Shown one piece after another: positions 25,825-35,962 of a stretch of DNA of 64,000 nucleotides (positions are counted from its first letter, which is position 1; each line of letters starts with the position of its first letter). Under the pieces are notes generated by a model that had not been told where the DNA came from, did not search any database, and saw nothing but the letters and a program-made list of their open reading frames with translations. The translations under genes and the position numbers were made by a program. Where the stretch lies: NCBI RefSeq assembly GCF_022678485.1, contig NZ_JALBYP010000018.1, positions 124,001 through 188,000 of the forward strand, read 5' to 3'. This DNA is from Aliiroseovarius sediminis. GTDB lineage: Bacteria; Pseudomonadota; Alphaproteobacteria; Rhodobacterales; Rhodobacteraceae.

Positions 25825-26559
25825 ATGACTGACTCGACCGGATTTTTCACCTGTCAGCGGATCTGCTGGATTATCGGCGCGCTTGTGGGGTTTGCCTTTT
25901 TCCTGATGATCCCGGGCTTCTTTGTCAGCCTGATCATCGGGATTATCGTCTTCATAGGGGCGGCGTTGGGCCTGCAAAAGCTGCTATGCGCGGATGCGCC
26001 GACCGCACTTTTGGGCGAAAAAGGGGCCTCTGCTTCGACGGATTCCGCGGACACAACCCGATCGGACGAGGTTGCCGCAAACGCTGCCAATATTCCCGCA
26101 GCTGCGATGGATGGCGCGCCAGTGCCTGTCGAGGCGGCGACCGCGCCTGTTGATCCCGCACCGAAATCCACTGCAGATGCCCCGGTTGACGACACCAAGA
26201 TCGACGATCAGCCCAAGCCCGCCAAGGCGCCTGCTAAAGCGTCTGGGCAAAAGGTGCAGTCCGGCGTTTCAACAAAGCCACGCACGATGAAAGCGCCGCG
26301 CAAGGCCGGGGCAGACGATCTGAAACAGCTGAAGGGCGTCGGGCCGAAACTGGAAACGCAGTTGAATGCGCTTGGCTTCTGGCATTTCGATCAAATCGCC
26401 AAGTGGACTGCGGACGAAATCGCGTGGGTGGATGACAACCTGAGCTTCAAGGGCCGGATCGAGCGCGACGGCTGGGTAGAACAAGCCAAGACCTTGGCCG
26501 AGGGCGGGGAAACCGCGTTCTCGAAAAAGGTTAAGAAGGGCGATGTTTATAAGGGATGA
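25825..26559 (+). CDS. Membrane-anchored protein sharing the NuoE C-terminal module
   Basis: A 244-residue protein. Residues 5-60 contain one or two hydrophobic segments (IIGALVGFAFFLM and VSLIIGIIVFIGAALGL). A long Ala/Asp/Pro/Lys-rich linker follows, and then a C-terminal module with [10 protein letters not shown] that is about 84% identical to the end of NuoE (14 differences in about 86 aligned residues by my count). It starts with ATG at 25825, six bases after GGGGGA. Its place between nuoE and nuoF suggests an accessory or assembly role for complex I. No enzyme motif is seen. Confidence 0.75.
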   Translation: MTDSTGFFTCQRICWIIGALVGFAFFLMIPGFFVSLIIGIIVFIGAALGLQKLLCADAPTALLGEKGASASTDSADTTRSDEVAANAANIPAAAMDGAPVPVEAATAPVDPAPKSTADAPVDDTKIDDQPKPAKAPAKASGQKVQSGVSTKPRTMKAPRKAGADDLKQLKGVGPKLETQLNALGFWHFDQIAKWTADEIAWVDDNLSFKGRIERDGWVEQAKTLAEGGETAFSKKVKKGDVYKG

Positions 26560-26792
26560 CACAGATCATGCACACCGATCCTAAAAACAGCTTACAGCGG
26601 GAAGGGCGCTTGGCAGGTCTTGTCATCGCCGTCACCGGTGTGCTGTGGGTCGGTGGCACTTGGGCCGGTAATTATTTTGGTTGGTCCCAATCAATCAGGG
26701 GTTTGCTGGACTTGTGCGCTTTGGCCGGGTTCGTATTCGGCCTGATGGTAACGTATCGGGTCTGGCGCAAACGCCGGACGGATGAAGGATAA
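26556..26792 (+). CDS. Small two-helix membrane protein in the nuo operon (DUF5337-like)
   Basis: A 78-residue protein with a polar N-terminus, two hydrophobic segments (about residues 20-40 and 48-66) and a strongly basic end (RVWRKRRTDEG). The ATG at 26556 overlaps the stop of the upstream gene; a second Met at 26568 is an alternative. nuoF starts six bases after its stop. I associate it with the DUF5337 family of Rhodobacterales nuo operons, but this is from memory of the context. Possible complex I accessory protein. Confidence 0.6.
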   Translation: MTQIMHTDPKNSLQREGRLAGLVIAVTGVLWVGGTWAGNYFGWSQSIRGLLDLCALAGFVFGLMVTYRVWRKRRTDEG

Positions 26793-26798
26793 GAAAGA

Positions 26799-28094
26799 AT
26801 GCTGCAGGATAAAGACCGGATCTTTACCAACCTTTATGGCATGCACGACCGCACCCTTGCGGGCGCGAAACAACGCGGCCATTGGGACGGCACCGCCGGT
26901 ATCATCAAAAAGGGCCGCGACTGGATCGTCGAGCAGATGAAGGCATCCGGCCTGCGTGGTCGTGGCGGTGCGGGGTTCCCGACCGGGCTGAAGTGGTCCT
27001 TCATGCCCAAGGAAAGTGATGGGCGTCCAGCTTATCTGGTGATCAACGCCGACGAATCCGAGCCCGGAACCTGTAAAGACCGCGAAATCATGCGCCACGA
27101 TCCGCACACGCTGATCGAAGGCGCGCTGATCGCGTCTTTCGCGATGAATTCGAACACCTGCTATATCTATCTGCGTGGCGAGTATATTCGCGAGCGCGAG
27201 GCGCTGCAGGCGGCCATCGACGAATGTTATGACGCGGGCCTTCTGGGCAAGAACGCTGCGAAATCCGGTTGGGATTTCGACCTGTTCCTGCACCACGGGG
27301 CCGGCGCGTATATCTGCGGCGAAGAAACCGCGCTGCTTGAAAGCCTTGAAGGCAAGAAGGGTATGCCGCGCATGAAGCCGCCCTTCCCGGCGGGCGCCGG
27401 ACTGTATGGTTGCCCAACCACAGTGAACAACGTGGAATCGATTGCGGTTGTGCCGACCATCCTGCGCCGTGGGCCGGAATGGTTCGCGGGCTTTGGTCGC
27501 AAGAACAATTCGGGCACGAAGCTGTTTGCGATCTCGGGCCATGTGAACAACCCCTGTGTCGTCGAAGAAGCGATGTCGATCAACTTCGAAGAGCTGATCG
27601 AAAAGCATTGCGGCGGTATTCGCGGCGGTTGGGACAATCTGAAGGCCGTGATCCCCGGTGGATCGTCCGTGCCCTGCGTGCGCGGTGAAAACATGCGCGA
27701 TGCGATTATGGATTTCGATTATCTGCGCGGCGAGCTTGGCTCGGGCCTTGGCACCGCCGCCGTAATCGTGATGGATAAGCAGACGGATATCATCAAGGCG
27801 ATCTGGCGTCTGGCGGCCTTTTATAAGCACGAAAGTTGCGGTCAATGCACGCCATGCCGCGAAGGCACTGGCTGGATGATGCGCGTGATGGAACGCTTGA
27901 TGCGCGGCGAGGCTGAGGTTGACGAAATTGACATGCTGTGGGACGTGACCAAGCAAGTTGAAGGCCACACGATCTGCGCGCTTGGCGATGCCGCCGCTTG
28001 GCCGATCCAGGGCCTGATCCGTAACTTCCGAGACGAAATCGAAGACCGGATTCAAGTGAACAAACACGGCAAAGCCGGCATCGCGGCGGAATAA
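26799..28094 (+). CDS. nuoF: NADH-quinone oxidoreductase subunit F
   Basis: The 51-kDa type subunit, 431 residues, which binds NADH and FMN and carries cluster N3. It shows the NADH-site glycine-rich loop [16 protein letters not shown], the FMN-site sequence [15 protein letters not shown] and [12 protein letters not shown], and the 4Fe-4S ligands in [12 protein letters not shown] with a fourth Cys in TICALGD. It is the entry point for electrons. The start follows AAGAAAGA closely. An RNA hairpin lies about 55 bases after the stop. Confidence 0.97.
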   Translation: MLQDKDRIFTNLYGMHDRTLAGAKQRGHWDGTAGIIKKGRDWIVEQMKASGLRGRGGAGFPTGLKWSFMPKESDGRPAYLVINADESEPGTCKDREIMRHDPHTLIEGALIASFAMNSNTCYIYLRGEYIREREALQAAIDECYDAGLLGKNAAKSGWDFDLFLHHGAGAYICGEETALLESLEGKKGMPRMKPPFPAGAGLYGCPTTVNNVESIAVVPTILRRGPEWFAGFGRKNNSGTKLFAISGHVNNPCVVEEAMSINFEELIEKHCGGIRGGWDNLKAVIPGGSSVPCVRGENMRDAIMDFDYLRGELGSGLGTAAVIVMDKQTDIIKAIWRLAAFYKHESCGQCTPCREGTGWMMRVMERLMRGEAEVDEIDMLWDVTKQVEGHTICALGDAAAWPIQGLIRNFRDEIEDRIQVNKHGKAGIAAE

Positions 28095-28125
28095 GGCGCG
28101 TAAGGGGTATCAGACGGTGACAACT

Positions 28126-28245
28126 ATGGGTCAACATAACAACATATTGAAAACAGGCGGTAAAACGCCGGTTTTCGCGTGTTGTTATTGTATGACACGC
28201 ACCGACACCCCCATCTGCTTCATGACCAAAGGAGATTTGTCATGA
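28126..28245 (+). CDS. Possible small cysteine-rich ORF between nuoF and the DUF5333-like gene
   Basis: A 39-codon frame with a cluster FACCYCMTRTD and a further Cys. Its stop overlaps the next gene's ATG (ATGA), which would allow translational coupling. It has no good Shine-Dalgarno and its middle also forms the hairpin at 28150-28175. Coding status is doubtful; it is listed because short Cys-rich leader ORFs are known to regulate genes in this order. Confidence 0.2.
   Translation: MGQHNNILKTGGKTPVFACCYCMTRTDTPICFMTKGDLS
28150..28175 (+). terminator. Hairpin downstream of nuoF (possible internal attenuator)
   Basis: A 10-base stem with one mismatch, AAAACAGGCG paired with CGCCGGTTTT, and a 6-base loop. 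It ends in four T residues that are part of the stem, followed by CGCG rather than a longer T-run. It may weakly terminate transcription, or serve as a processing or stability boundary between the nuoA-F and nuoG-N parts of the message. Confidence 0.4.
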
Positions 28246-28661
28246 AGAAACTACGCACTATAACGCTAGCTTCGGTTCTAGCGATGACCGCGACGACCGG
28301 GCTGGCATCTGCGCAAGACTACACCGCACTGCGCGAAGATCGCCGCGTCCATGCCGAGCTTCTGGGCGCTTCGGTTGCCTATCTGATCGACGAAAACTGC
28401 ACGACGTTGCATTTGCGCAAGTTTCGGCTTCTGACCAAGGGGCTTTCGCTGCGCAATTATGCCATGTCGCTGGGGTTTTCATCGAAAGAGGTGATGGCCT
28501 ATGTCGACAGCAAGGCCGAACAGGACCGGTTTCGAGCCATCGCGCAACCGTTGTTGGAAAAACGCGGCGTGACGGCAAAAGACCCGGAAAGCTATTGCAA
28601 GATAGGCCGGGCCGAAATCAAGAAACGCTCTTTCGTAGGTTCGTTGTTATTCGAACGTTAA
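28242..28661 (+). CDS. Exported nuo-operon protein (DUF5333-like)
   Basis: A 139-residue protein with a signal peptide (MKKLRTITL, hydrophobic core, cleavage likely after ASA-Q near residue 21). The mature part is short and helical, with two cysteines (ENCTTLHLRK and SYCKIGR) that could form a disulfide. The ATG has AAAGGAG eight bases upstream. It lies between nuoF and nuoG, where Rhodobacterales often carry a DUF5333 gene; the family name is given from that recollection. A periplasmic protein in a complex I operon suggests an assembly or envelope role, not shown by sequence. Confidence 0.65.
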   Translation: MKKLRTITLASVLAMTATTGLASAQDYTALREDRRVHAELLGASVAYLIDENCTTLHLRKFRLLTKGLSLRNYAMSLGFSSKEVMAYVDSKAEQDRFRAIAQPLLEKRGVTAKDPESYCKIGRAEIKKRSFVGSLLFER

Positions 28662-28721
28662 GGGCAGACACGTGCGAGTCAGGGGCGAAACCCCGGCTAG
28701 CGAAACGAAAAAGGGACCGTG

Positions 28722-30743
28722 ATGAGCGACCTGAAAAAGATCGTCATTGACGACAAGGAAATTGAAGTAGACGGCGCAATGACGCTGATTCAGGCCTGCG
28801 AAGTGGCCGGGATCGAGGTTCCGCGCTTCTGCTATCATGAACGCCTGTCGATCGCCGGCAACTGCCGCATGTGTTTGGTCGAGGTCGTGGGCGGCCCACC
28901 CAAGCCGGCAGCATCCTGCGCCATGCAGGTGCGCGATTTGCGTCCTGGTCCCGAAGGCCAAGCGCCTGTTGTGAAAACCAACTCGCCCATGGTCAAGAAG
29001 GCGCGCGAAGGCGTGATGGAATTTCTGCTGATCAACCACCCGCTGGATTGCCCGATCTGCGACCAGGGGGGCGAATGTGATTTGCAGGATCAGGCGATGG
29101 CCTACGGATTGTCCGGCTCGCGCTTCAAGGAACAGAAGCGCGCGGTGGACGATCTGGAACTGGGGCCGCTGGTCAGCACGACAATGACCCGCTGCATTAG
29201 TTGCACGCGCTGTGTGCGCTTCATCACCGAGGTTGCCGGTATCCCCGAACTAGGCCAGACGGGCCGTGGCGAAGACGCTGAAATTACCAATTACCTTGGC
29301 GAAACGCTGGGTTCCAACCTTCAGGGTAACATCATCGACCTGTGCCCCGTTGGTGCGCTGACCTCGAAACCCTATGCCTTCACCGCCCGCCCCTGGGAAC
29401 TGACCAAGACCGAAACCATCGACGTGATGGATGCGCTTGGGTCAAACATCCGTGTGGATACCAAGGGCCGTGAAGTGATGCGTATTTTGCCGCGCAACCA
29501 TGACGGTGTGAACGAGGAATGGATTTCCGACAAGACGCGCTTCATCTGGGACGGTCTGCGCCGCCAGCGTCTTGACGTGCCTTACGTTCGCGAAAATGGC
29601 AAACTGCGCAAGGCCACTTGGGGCGAAGCGTTGGCCAAAGCGGCTGAAGCCATGAAGGGCGCCAAGAAGGTCGCCGGTCTGGTCGGTGATCTGGCCTCGA
29701 CCGAAGCTGCGTTCAGCCTGAAAACTCTGATCGAAGGCTTGGGTGGCAATGTTGAATGCCGCACGGACAATGCGCGACTGCCCGTTGATAACCGCTCGGG
29801 CTATGTCGGAACGGCGCGGGTCGAAGATTTGGACAACGCGAAATTCATCCAACTGATCGGCACCAACCCGCGGGTCGAAGCCCCGGTTCTGAACGCCCGC
29901 ATCCGCAAAGCGTGGCTGAAAGGGGCCGAGGTTGGTCTGGTCGGCAGTGCCGTCGATCTGACCTATGATTACAAGCATCTTGGCAATGACCGTGCGGCGC
30001 TTGATGCGCTTGTGTGCAAGGACTACGGCCCGGTGAAAGATGTCCCCTCGGTTATCGTTGTGGGCATGGGCGCTGTGCGCGAGGCTGATGGATTGGCTGT
30101 TTTGGCCAACGCGATGAAGCTGGCGGACGAGACAAATTCCAAGTTAATGGTTCTTCACACGGCGGCGGGCCGCGTGGGTGCGATGGATGTAGGCGCCGTA
30201 ACCGAAGGCGGCATGGAGGCCGCTACTGCCGGGGCCGACGTGATCTTCAACATGGGTGCCGATGAAATCGATATCGACGCTGGCCCCTTCGTGATCTATC
30301 AGGGCAGCCATGGCGACCGAGGTGCGATGCGCGCGGATGTGATCCTGCCGGGCGCAGCGTATACCGAAGAAGGCGGGCTGTTCGTCAACACCGAAGGGCG
30401 ACCCCAATTGGCGCTGCGTGCGAATTTTGCACCGGGCGACGCCAAGGAAAACTGGGCCATCCTGCGGGCTCTGTCGGCGGAACTGGACGCGACCCTGCCG
30501 TGGAACACCTTGGCGGGTCTGCGCCGCGCGATGGTCGAAGCTGCGCCCGTGCTGGGGGGCGTCGATCAGGTGGCCGACAACGAATGGCAACCGCTGCCGG
30601 TCGAAAAAATGGGAACGGCGAGCTTCCGGTACACAATTGGCGATTTTTATCTGACCAACCCCATTGCACGGGCGTCAGAGGTGATGGCAGAGCTTTCGGC
30701 GCAAGCGCGTGCACGCGCGTCTTCGACGCTGGCGGCCGAGTGA
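28722..30743 (+). CDS. nuoG: NADH-quinone oxidoreductase subunit G
   Basis: The 75-kDa type subunit, 673 residues. The N-terminal ferredoxin-like domain binds 2Fe-2S cluster N1b ([19 protein letters not shown] in part: GNCRMC). Next come the His-Cys cluster N5 motif [18 protein letters not shown] and cluster N4 ([13 protein letters not shown]). The C-terminal part is a molybdopterin-oxidoreductase-like domain without cofactor ligands, as in mitochondria. The start ATG follows AAGGG at six bases; a GTG one codon earlier is possible. It conducts electrons from NuoF/E toward NuoI. Confidence 0.96.
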   Translation: MSDLKKIVIDDKEIEVDGAMTLIQACEVAGIEVPRFCYHERLSIAGNCRMCLVEVVGGPPKPAASCAMQVRDLRPGPEGQAPVVKTNSPMVKKAREGVMEFLLINHPLDCPICDQGGECDLQDQAMAYGLSGSRFKEQKRAVDDLELGPLVSTTMTRCISCTRCVRFITEVAGIPELGQTGRGEDAEITNYLGETLGSNLQGNIIDLCPVGALTSKPYAFTARPWELTKTETIDVMDALGSNIRVDTKGREVMRILPRNHDGVNEEWISDKTRFIWDGLRRQRLDVPYVRENGKLRKATWGEALAKAAEAMKGAKKVAGLVGDLASTEAAFSLKTLIEGLGGNVECRTDNARLPVDNRSGYVGTARVEDLDNAKFIQLIGTNPRVEAPVLNARIRKAWLKGAEVGLVGSAVDLTYDYKHLGNDRAALDALVCKDYGPVKDVPSVIVVGMGAVREADGLAVLANAMKLADETNSKLMVLHTAAGRVGAMDVGAVTEGGMEAATAGADVIFNMGADEIDIDAGPFVIYQGSHGDRGAMRADVILPGAAYTEEGGLFVNTEGRPQLALRANFAPGDAKENWAILRALSAELDATLPWNTLAGLRRAMVEAAPVLGGVDQVADNEWQPLPVEKMGTASFRYTIGDFYLTNPIARASEVMAELSAQARARASSTLAAE

Positions 30744-30764
30744 AAATAGGGGCAGGGCCGGGAA

Positions 30765-30899
30765 ATGGTTAAACAAACGATCAGCACGAACCCACGAGAA
30801 GGCCTTTTTGCAGGTCTGTTCGGCGTGGCTGTGTATCCCACTGGTCCTGCGAAAGAAAACGAATACCGACGGTCTGAGGGCATGAAGAGAAATGATTGA
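30765..30899 (+). CDS. Possible small ORF between nuoG and nuoH
   Basis: A 44-codon frame beginning [10 protein letters not shown] with a mildly hydrophobic middle ([11 protein letters not shown]) and a charged end ([12 protein letters not shown]). A purine-rich GGGCAGGGCCGGGAA precedes the ATG, and its end overlaps the nuoH start codon by eight bases, so it could couple translation to nuoH. No homologue is recognised. It is plausible but unproven. Confidence 0.3.
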   Translation: MVKQTISTNPREGLFAGLFGVAVYPTGPAKENEYRRSEGMKRND

Positions 30900-31929
30900 A
30901 TTCTTCACGACAACAAATCTGGGCATTGCCCTTTTGATCCTCGGTCAGTGCTTGCTGATCGTGGTCCCGCTTCTGGTGGCGCTGGCCTTCCTGCTGTATT
31001 TTGATCGCAAGGTCTGGGCGGCGGTACAGATGCGCCGAGGCCCCAACGTGGTGGGTGCATTCGGCGTGCTGCAATCCTTCGCGGACTTTATCAAATATGT
31101 GCTGAAGGAAGTTGTGGTGCCGGCCGGCGCGGACCGCTTCGTCTTTTTTCTTGCCCCGATGATGAGCTTCGTTCTGGCGATGATCGCGTGGTCCGTGATC
31201 CCGTTCAATGACGGCTGGGTGCTGGCGGATATCAACGTGGCGATCCTATTCGTCTTCGCCGTATCCTCGCTTGAGATTTACGGCGTGATCATGGGCGGCT
31301 GGGCGTCGAACTCGAAATACGCGTTCCTTGGGTCGTTGCGGTCGGCGGCACAGATGATCTCTTACGAGGTGTCGATTGGCCTGATCATCATCGGCGTGAT
31401 CCTGACCACCGGTTCGATGAACTTCGGTGACATCGTCATGGCGCAAGACGGCAAAGGGCTGCTCAGCTGGTACTGGCTACCGCACTTCCCGATGGTGTTT
31501 CTGTTCCTGATCTCGGCACTGGCGGAAACCAACCGCCCGCCGTTCGACTTGCCGGAAGCAGAGTCAGAATTGGTGGCAGGTTATCAGGTTGAATATTCGT
31601 CAACCCCGTTCCTGTTGTTCATGATCGGTGAATACATCGCGATCGTTCTGATGTGCACGCTCATCTCGATCCTGTTCTTCGGTGGTTGGCTGTCGCCGGT
31701 CGAGGCGCTGCCCGATGGTATCTTCTGGCTGTTTGCAAAGATTTTCTTCTTCTTCTTCGTGTTCTCGATGATCAAGGCGATCACACCGCGCTATCGTTAC
31801 GACCAGTTGATGCGCATTGGTTGGAAAGTGTTCCTGCCGGTGTCGCTGGCATGGGTTGTTCTGGTCGCATTCTTTGCCCAATACGGGGCATTCTGGGGCA
31901 CTTATGCCCGCTGGACTGTGGGGGGCTGA
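30892..31929 (+). CDS. nuoH: NADH-quinone oxidoreductase subunit H
   Basis: A 345-residue membrane subunit with eight predicted helices that joins the peripheral and membrane arms and forms the quinone entrance. Conserved stretches include [24 protein letters not shown], the loop [21 protein letters not shown] with its acidic cluster, and [12 protein letters not shown] near the end. The ATG follows AAGAGA. It begins the membrane-arm half of the operon together with nuoI. Confidence 0.97.
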   Translation: MIEFFTTTNLGIALLILGQCLLIVVPLLVALAFLLYFDRKVWAAVQMRRGPNVVGAFGVLQSFADFIKYVLKEVVVPAGADRFVFFLAPMMSFVLAMIAWSVIPFNDGWVLADINVAILFVFAVSSLEIYGVIMGGWASNSKYAFLGSLRSAAQMISYEVSIGLIIIGVILTTGSMNFGDIVMAQDGKGLLSWYWLPHFPMVFLFLISALAETNRPPFDLPEAESELVAGYQVEYSSTPFLLFMIGEYIAIVLMCTLISILFFGGWLSPVEALPDGIFWLFAKIFFFFFVFSMIKAITPRYRYDQLMRIGWKVFLPVSLAWVVLVAFFAQYGAFWGTYARWTVGG

Positions 31930-32424
<495 letters not shown>

Positions 32425-32444
32425 GTGATCGCTAAGGAAAGCCG

Positions 32445-32852
32445 ATGAACGATTTCTCCAAAATGTACGCGCAAATGATGGAGCAGGGGCAGGAAATGCT
32501 CCGTAACTTCAACCCTGCGCTGGAGACATTCAAGCCCCAGGGGTTTGACAAGCTTATGCCCACCATGCCGAAAGACATGATGGACATGATGTTTGGCAAT
32601 GCCTTCAACAAGGATGGGCTGGACTCCAAGACGCGGATGCTGATCACGCTGGCGGGGCTGACCGTTCTGGGCGCGCAGGCGGATGCGCAGATCAAGTTCA
32701 CCGTGCGCCATGCTTTGGAAGCGGGCGCGACCGAGAAAGAGATCGCCGAGGTGATCTATCAAATGTCGATGCTGGGTGGTCTTCCGGCCATGACACGTGC
32801 ATTGGAACTGGCGCAAGCCGTGTTTGACGACAACGAGGAGGGGGACGCATGA
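32445..32852 (+). CDS. Carboxymuconolactone decarboxylase-like protein in the nuo operon
   Basis: A 135-residue, mostly helical protein with the CMD/AhpD fold signature: [17 protein letters not shown], then [20 protein letters not shown]. It contains no cysteine at all, so it cannot have the CxxC peroxidase site of AhpD. It may be a decarboxylase-like or purely structural member. Met-rich segments mark the N-terminal 50 residues. The stop overlaps nuoJ (ATGA). I know no function for such proteins in complex I; its conservation in Rhodobacterales nuo operons is likely but not checked. Confidence 0.72.
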   Translation: MNDFSKMYAQMMEQGQEMLRNFNPALETFKPQGFDKLMPTMPKDMMDMMFGNAFNKDGLDSKTRMLITLAGLTVLGAQADAQIKFTVRHALEAGATEKEIAEVIYQMSMLGGLPAMTRALELAQAVFDDNEEGDA

Positions 32853-33463
32853 GCGTTGCCGATTTCACATTTTACCTCTTTGCCCTAACCACTGTTGTGG
32901 GCGGGTTTTTTACCGTGATGGCAAGGCATCCCGTCCACTCGGTCCTTTGGCTGATCACCGCGTTTGTGGGCGCAACGGGCCTGTTTGTCCTGTTGGGGGC
33001 CGAATTCGTGGCGATGCTGTTGATGATCGTCTATGTGGGTGCGGTCGCGGTGTTGTTCCTGTTCGTCGTGATGATGCTGGACGTGGACTTCGCGGCGCTT
33101 AAGGCCGAGATCGCGAAGTCGCTTCCGCTGGCGCTTCTGATCGGTGTGATCCTGCTTCTGGAACTGGCGACGATCTTCGGCACATGGCAGTTTGCCGACG
33201 GGGCGCAGGCCGCGCGCGGGGCCGTCACTCCGGCCCTGTCCGAAGCGCACAATACGCTGGCGCTGGGGCGCATCCTCTATACCGATTACATCTTGCTGTT
33301 CCAGCTGGCTGGCCTGATCTTGCTGGTCGCCATGATCGGCGCGATCGTCCTGACGCTGCGCCACCGTCCGAACATCAAACGCCAGAACGTAATTGCCCAG
33401 ATGCACCGCGACCCCGCGAAAGCGATGGAGGTCATCGACGTGAAACCGGGGCAGGGGCTTTGA
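32849..33463 (+). CDS. nuoJ: NADH-quinone oxidoreductase subunit J
   Basis: A 204-residue membrane-arm subunit (ND6 equivalent) with five helices. The conserved third helix [26 protein letters not shown] (core [14 protein letters not shown]) contains the pi-bulge region that moves during catalysis. A cytoplasmic C-terminal tail rich in Arg and Met follows. The ATG overlaps the stop of the CMD-like gene. Confidence 0.95.
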   Translation: MSVADFTFYLFALTTVVGGFFTVMARHPVHSVLWLITAFVGATGLFVLLGAEFVAMLLMIVYVGAVAVLFLFVVMMLDVDFAALKAEIAKSLPLALLIGVILLLELATIFGTWQFADGAQAARGAVTPALSEAHNTLALGRILYTDYILLFQLAGLILLVAMIGAIVLTLRHRPNIKRQNVIAQMHRDPAKAMEVIDVKPGQGL

Positions 33464-33556
33464 GCGGATCTGAAAGCGAAACCGTCATGAATACGAAAAT
33501 AAAGACTTGGGCGCGCTGCACCGGCAGCCAGGCCCGGAACGAAGGGACGCAAGCAC

Positions 33557-33862
33557 ATGGTAGGACTTGAACATTATCTCGCGGTCGGGGCGGCCCTTTT
33601 TGTCATCGGCATTTTCGGCCTGTTCCTGAACCGCAAGAACATCATCATTTTGCTGATGTCGATTGAACTGATGCTTCTGGCAGTGAACATCAACCTTGTC
33701 GCGTTCTCAAGCTTTCTTGGGGATCTTGTCGGGCAGGTGTTTACCCTGTTCGTTCTAACCGTGGCCGCCGCCGAGGCAGCCATCGGTTTGGCAATCCTTG
33801 TCAGCTTCTTCCGCAATCGTGGCACGATTGATGTCGAAGACGTCAACGTGATGAAAGGCTAA
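33557..33862 (+). CDS. nuoK: NADH-quinone oxidoreductase subunit K
   Basis: A 101-residue three-helix membrane subunit (ND4L equivalent) with the two conserved membrane glutamates, in [14 protein letters not shown] and [14 protein letters not shown], that form part of the proton path. The start ATG is preceded by GAAGGGACG. About 93 bases separate it from nuoJ, with no convincing gene in between. Confidence 0.96.
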   Translation: MVGLEHYLAVGAALFVIGIFGLFLNRKNIIILLMSIELMLLAVNINLVAFSSFLGDLVGQVFTLFVLTVAAAEAAIGLAILVSFFRNRGTIDVEDVNVMKG

Positions 33863-33868
33863 CGGCAA

Positions 33869-35962
33869 ATGGTACAGATCATCCTTTTTGCCCCGCTTAT
33901 TGGTGCGCTGATCGCGGGTTTCGGCCATCGGGTCATTGGTGACAAGGGCGCGCAGGTTCTGACCACCGCGCTGTTGTTCCTGTCCGCGCTTCTGTCCTGG
34001 GCCGTGTTTTTGAGCCTTGGGTCCGAGACCCAGCAGATCCACCTGATGAACTGGGTGCAGTCCGGCACGCTGAGCGTTGACTGGTCGATCCGTCTGGATC
34101 GTCTGACCGCGATCATGTTGATTGTGGTGACCACCGTGTCGTCGCTGGTTCACCTGTATTCGATGGGCTACATGGCCGACGATCCGCAGTTCAAGGGCGA
34201 AAGCTATCGCCCCCGGTTCTTCGCCTATCTCAGCTTCTTCACCTTCACGATGCTGATGCTGGTCACAGCCGACAACCTGCTGCAGATGTTCTTCGGTTGG
34301 GAAGGCGTGGGCGTCGCGTCGTATCTTCTGATCGGTTTCTACTACAAGAAACCGTCGGCGAATGCGGCCGCGATCAAAGCCTTCGTGGTCAACCGTGTCG
34401 GTGATTTCGGTTTCCTGCTGGGGCTGTTCGGGTTGTATTATCTGACCGACTCCTTGATGTTGGACGATATCTTTGCCGCCGCCCCCCTGCTGGCCGAGAC
34501 CGAGCTTCACTTCCTCTGGCGCGACTGGAACGCCGCCAACTTGCTGGCCTTCCTTCTGTTTGTCGGTGCGATGGGTAAATCGGCGCAACTGTTCCTTCAC
34601 ACCTGGTTGCCGGACGCGATGGAAGGCCCGACGCCGGTGTCGGCGCTGATCCACGCCGCGACCATGGTGACGGCGGGTGTCTTCCTTGTGTGCCGCATGT
34701 CCCCACTGATGGAATACGCGCCGGAAGCCACGGGCTTCATAGTCTTCATCGGCGCCACGACCGCCTTCTTCGCGGCCACGGTGGGCCTTGTGCAGAACGA
34801 CATCAAACGCGTGATCGCTTATTCGACCTGTTCGCAGCTTGGTTACATGTTCGTGGCCGCGGGCGTCGGTGTTTATTCGGTTGCGATGTTCCACCTGCTG
34901 ACCCACGCATTCTTCAAGGCGATGTTGTTCCTTGGGGCGGGTTCGGTCATCCATGGGATGCACCACGAACAGGACATGCGAAACTATGGCAACCTGCGTA
35001 AAAAGTTGCCGGTGACCTTCTGGGCAATGATGATCGGCACGCTAGCGATCACCGGGGTCGGCATTCCGTTGACTGCGATTGGTTTTGCTGGCTTCCTGTC
35101 GAAAGACGCGATTATCGAGAGCGCCTATGCTGGCACCAGCGGAGGCTACGCTTTCTGGATGCTGGTTATCGCGGCGCTGTTTACCAGCTTCTATAGCTGG
35201 CGGCTGATGTTCATGACCTTTTACGGCAAGGCGCGCGGTGACAAGCACACGCATGACCACGCGCATGAAAGCCCGATGGTCATGTTGGTCCCGCTTGGTG
35301 TTCTGGCGCTGGGGTCGATCTTTGCGGGTATGATCTGGTATGGCTCGTTCTTCGGTGATCACCACAAGGTCAACCACTTCTTCGGGATCGAAGCGCACGC
35401 CGAGGCAGCCGCAGACGCGCCGTCCGAGGCTGCAAATGGCGACGACTCCGCGCTGGCTGATGAAACCGCGCAACCGGCTGAGGAAGGCATGCATGTAGGC
35501 GAAGCCCCGAAAGGTGCGATCTTCATGGCGCCCGACAACCACGTGATTGACGACGCACACCACGCGCCCGCTTGGGTCAAGGTGTCGCCCTTCATTGCGA
35601 TGCTGATCGGCTTCGCCACAGCCTTCTGGTTCTACATGGTGAATACGAACATGCCCAAGAAACTCGCTACGACGTTCCCGCATGTCTATCAATTCCTGCT
35701 GAACAAATGGTATTTCGACGAGCTTTACGACATTGTCGTTATAAAGCCCGCTTTTGCCATTGGTCGGTTCTTCTGGAAGCGCGGCGACGGCAATGTCATT
35801 GATGGCTTCCTGAACGGCGTCGCGATGGGGGTCGTCCCCTGGTTCACCAGACAGGCGGGCCGTGCGCAATCCGGTTACGTCTTCACTTATGCCTTCGCGA
35901 TGGTCATCGGCATCGTCGCACTGGTCACAATCATGATCCTCTTCAGCGGTGGAGCGCAATAA
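33869..35962 (+). CDS. nuoL: NADH-quinone oxidoreductase subunit L
   Basis: A 697-residue antiporter-like proton-pumping subunit (ND5 equivalent) with about 16 helices and the long lateral helix at the C-terminus. Core motifs include [17 protein letters not shown], the lysine-containing [32 protein letters not shown] and [10 protein letters not shown] His-rich stretch (KHTHDHAHE) near residue 455 and an Ala/Asp/Glu-rich loop near 510-545 are insertions of low complexity. The stop overlaps nuoM (TAATG). Confidence 0.97.
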   Translation: MVQIILFAPLIGALIAGFGHRVIGDKGAQVLTTALLFLSALLSWAVFLSLGSETQQIHLMNWVQSGTLSVDWSIRLDRLTAIMLIVVTTVSSLVHLYSMGYMADDPQFKGESYRPRFFAYLSFFTFTMLMLVTADNLLQMFFGWEGVGVASYLLIGFYYKKPSANAAAIKAFVVNRVGDFGFLLGLFGLYYLTDSLMLDDIFAAAPLLAETELHFLWRDWNAANLLAFLLFVGAMGKSAQLFLHTWLPDAMEGPTPVSALIHAATMVTAGVFLVCRMSPLMEYAPEATGFIVFIGATTAFFAATVGLVQNDIKRVIAYSTCSQLGYMFVAAGVGVYSVAMFHLLTHAFFKAMLFLGAGSVIHGMHHEQDMRNYGNLRKKLPVTFWAMMIGTLAITGVGIPLTAIGFAGFLSKDAIIESAYAGTSGGYAFWMLVIAALFTSFYSWRLMFMTFYGKARGDKHTHDHAHESPMVMLVPLGVLALGSIFAGMIWYGSFFGDHHKVNHFFGIEAHAEAAADAPSEAANGDDSALADETAQPAEEGMHVGEAPKGAIFMAPDNHVIDDAHHAPAWVKVSPFIAMLIGFATAFWFYMVNTNMPKKLATTFPHVYQFLLNKWYFDELYDIVVIKPAFAIGRFFWKRGDGNVIDGFLNGVAMGVVPWFTRQAGRAQSGYVFTYAFAMVIGIVALVTIMILFSGGAQ

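Noticed and set aside
25432-26530. Direct DNA repeat that could be a mobile element or assembly duplication
   Set aside because: The two copies are coding, in the same phase, with many synonymous differences; they are a protein-domain duplication, not a transposon or an assembly error.
33487-33570. A 27-codon ORF in the nuoJ-nuoK gap
   Set aside because: It has no Shine-Dalgarno and no plausible protein features, and it overlaps the nuoK start by chance; not listed as a gene.
33755-34966. A 403-codon frame antisense to nuoL
   Set aside because: His/Arg/Gly-rich shadow of a membrane protein gene; nuoL is unambiguous.
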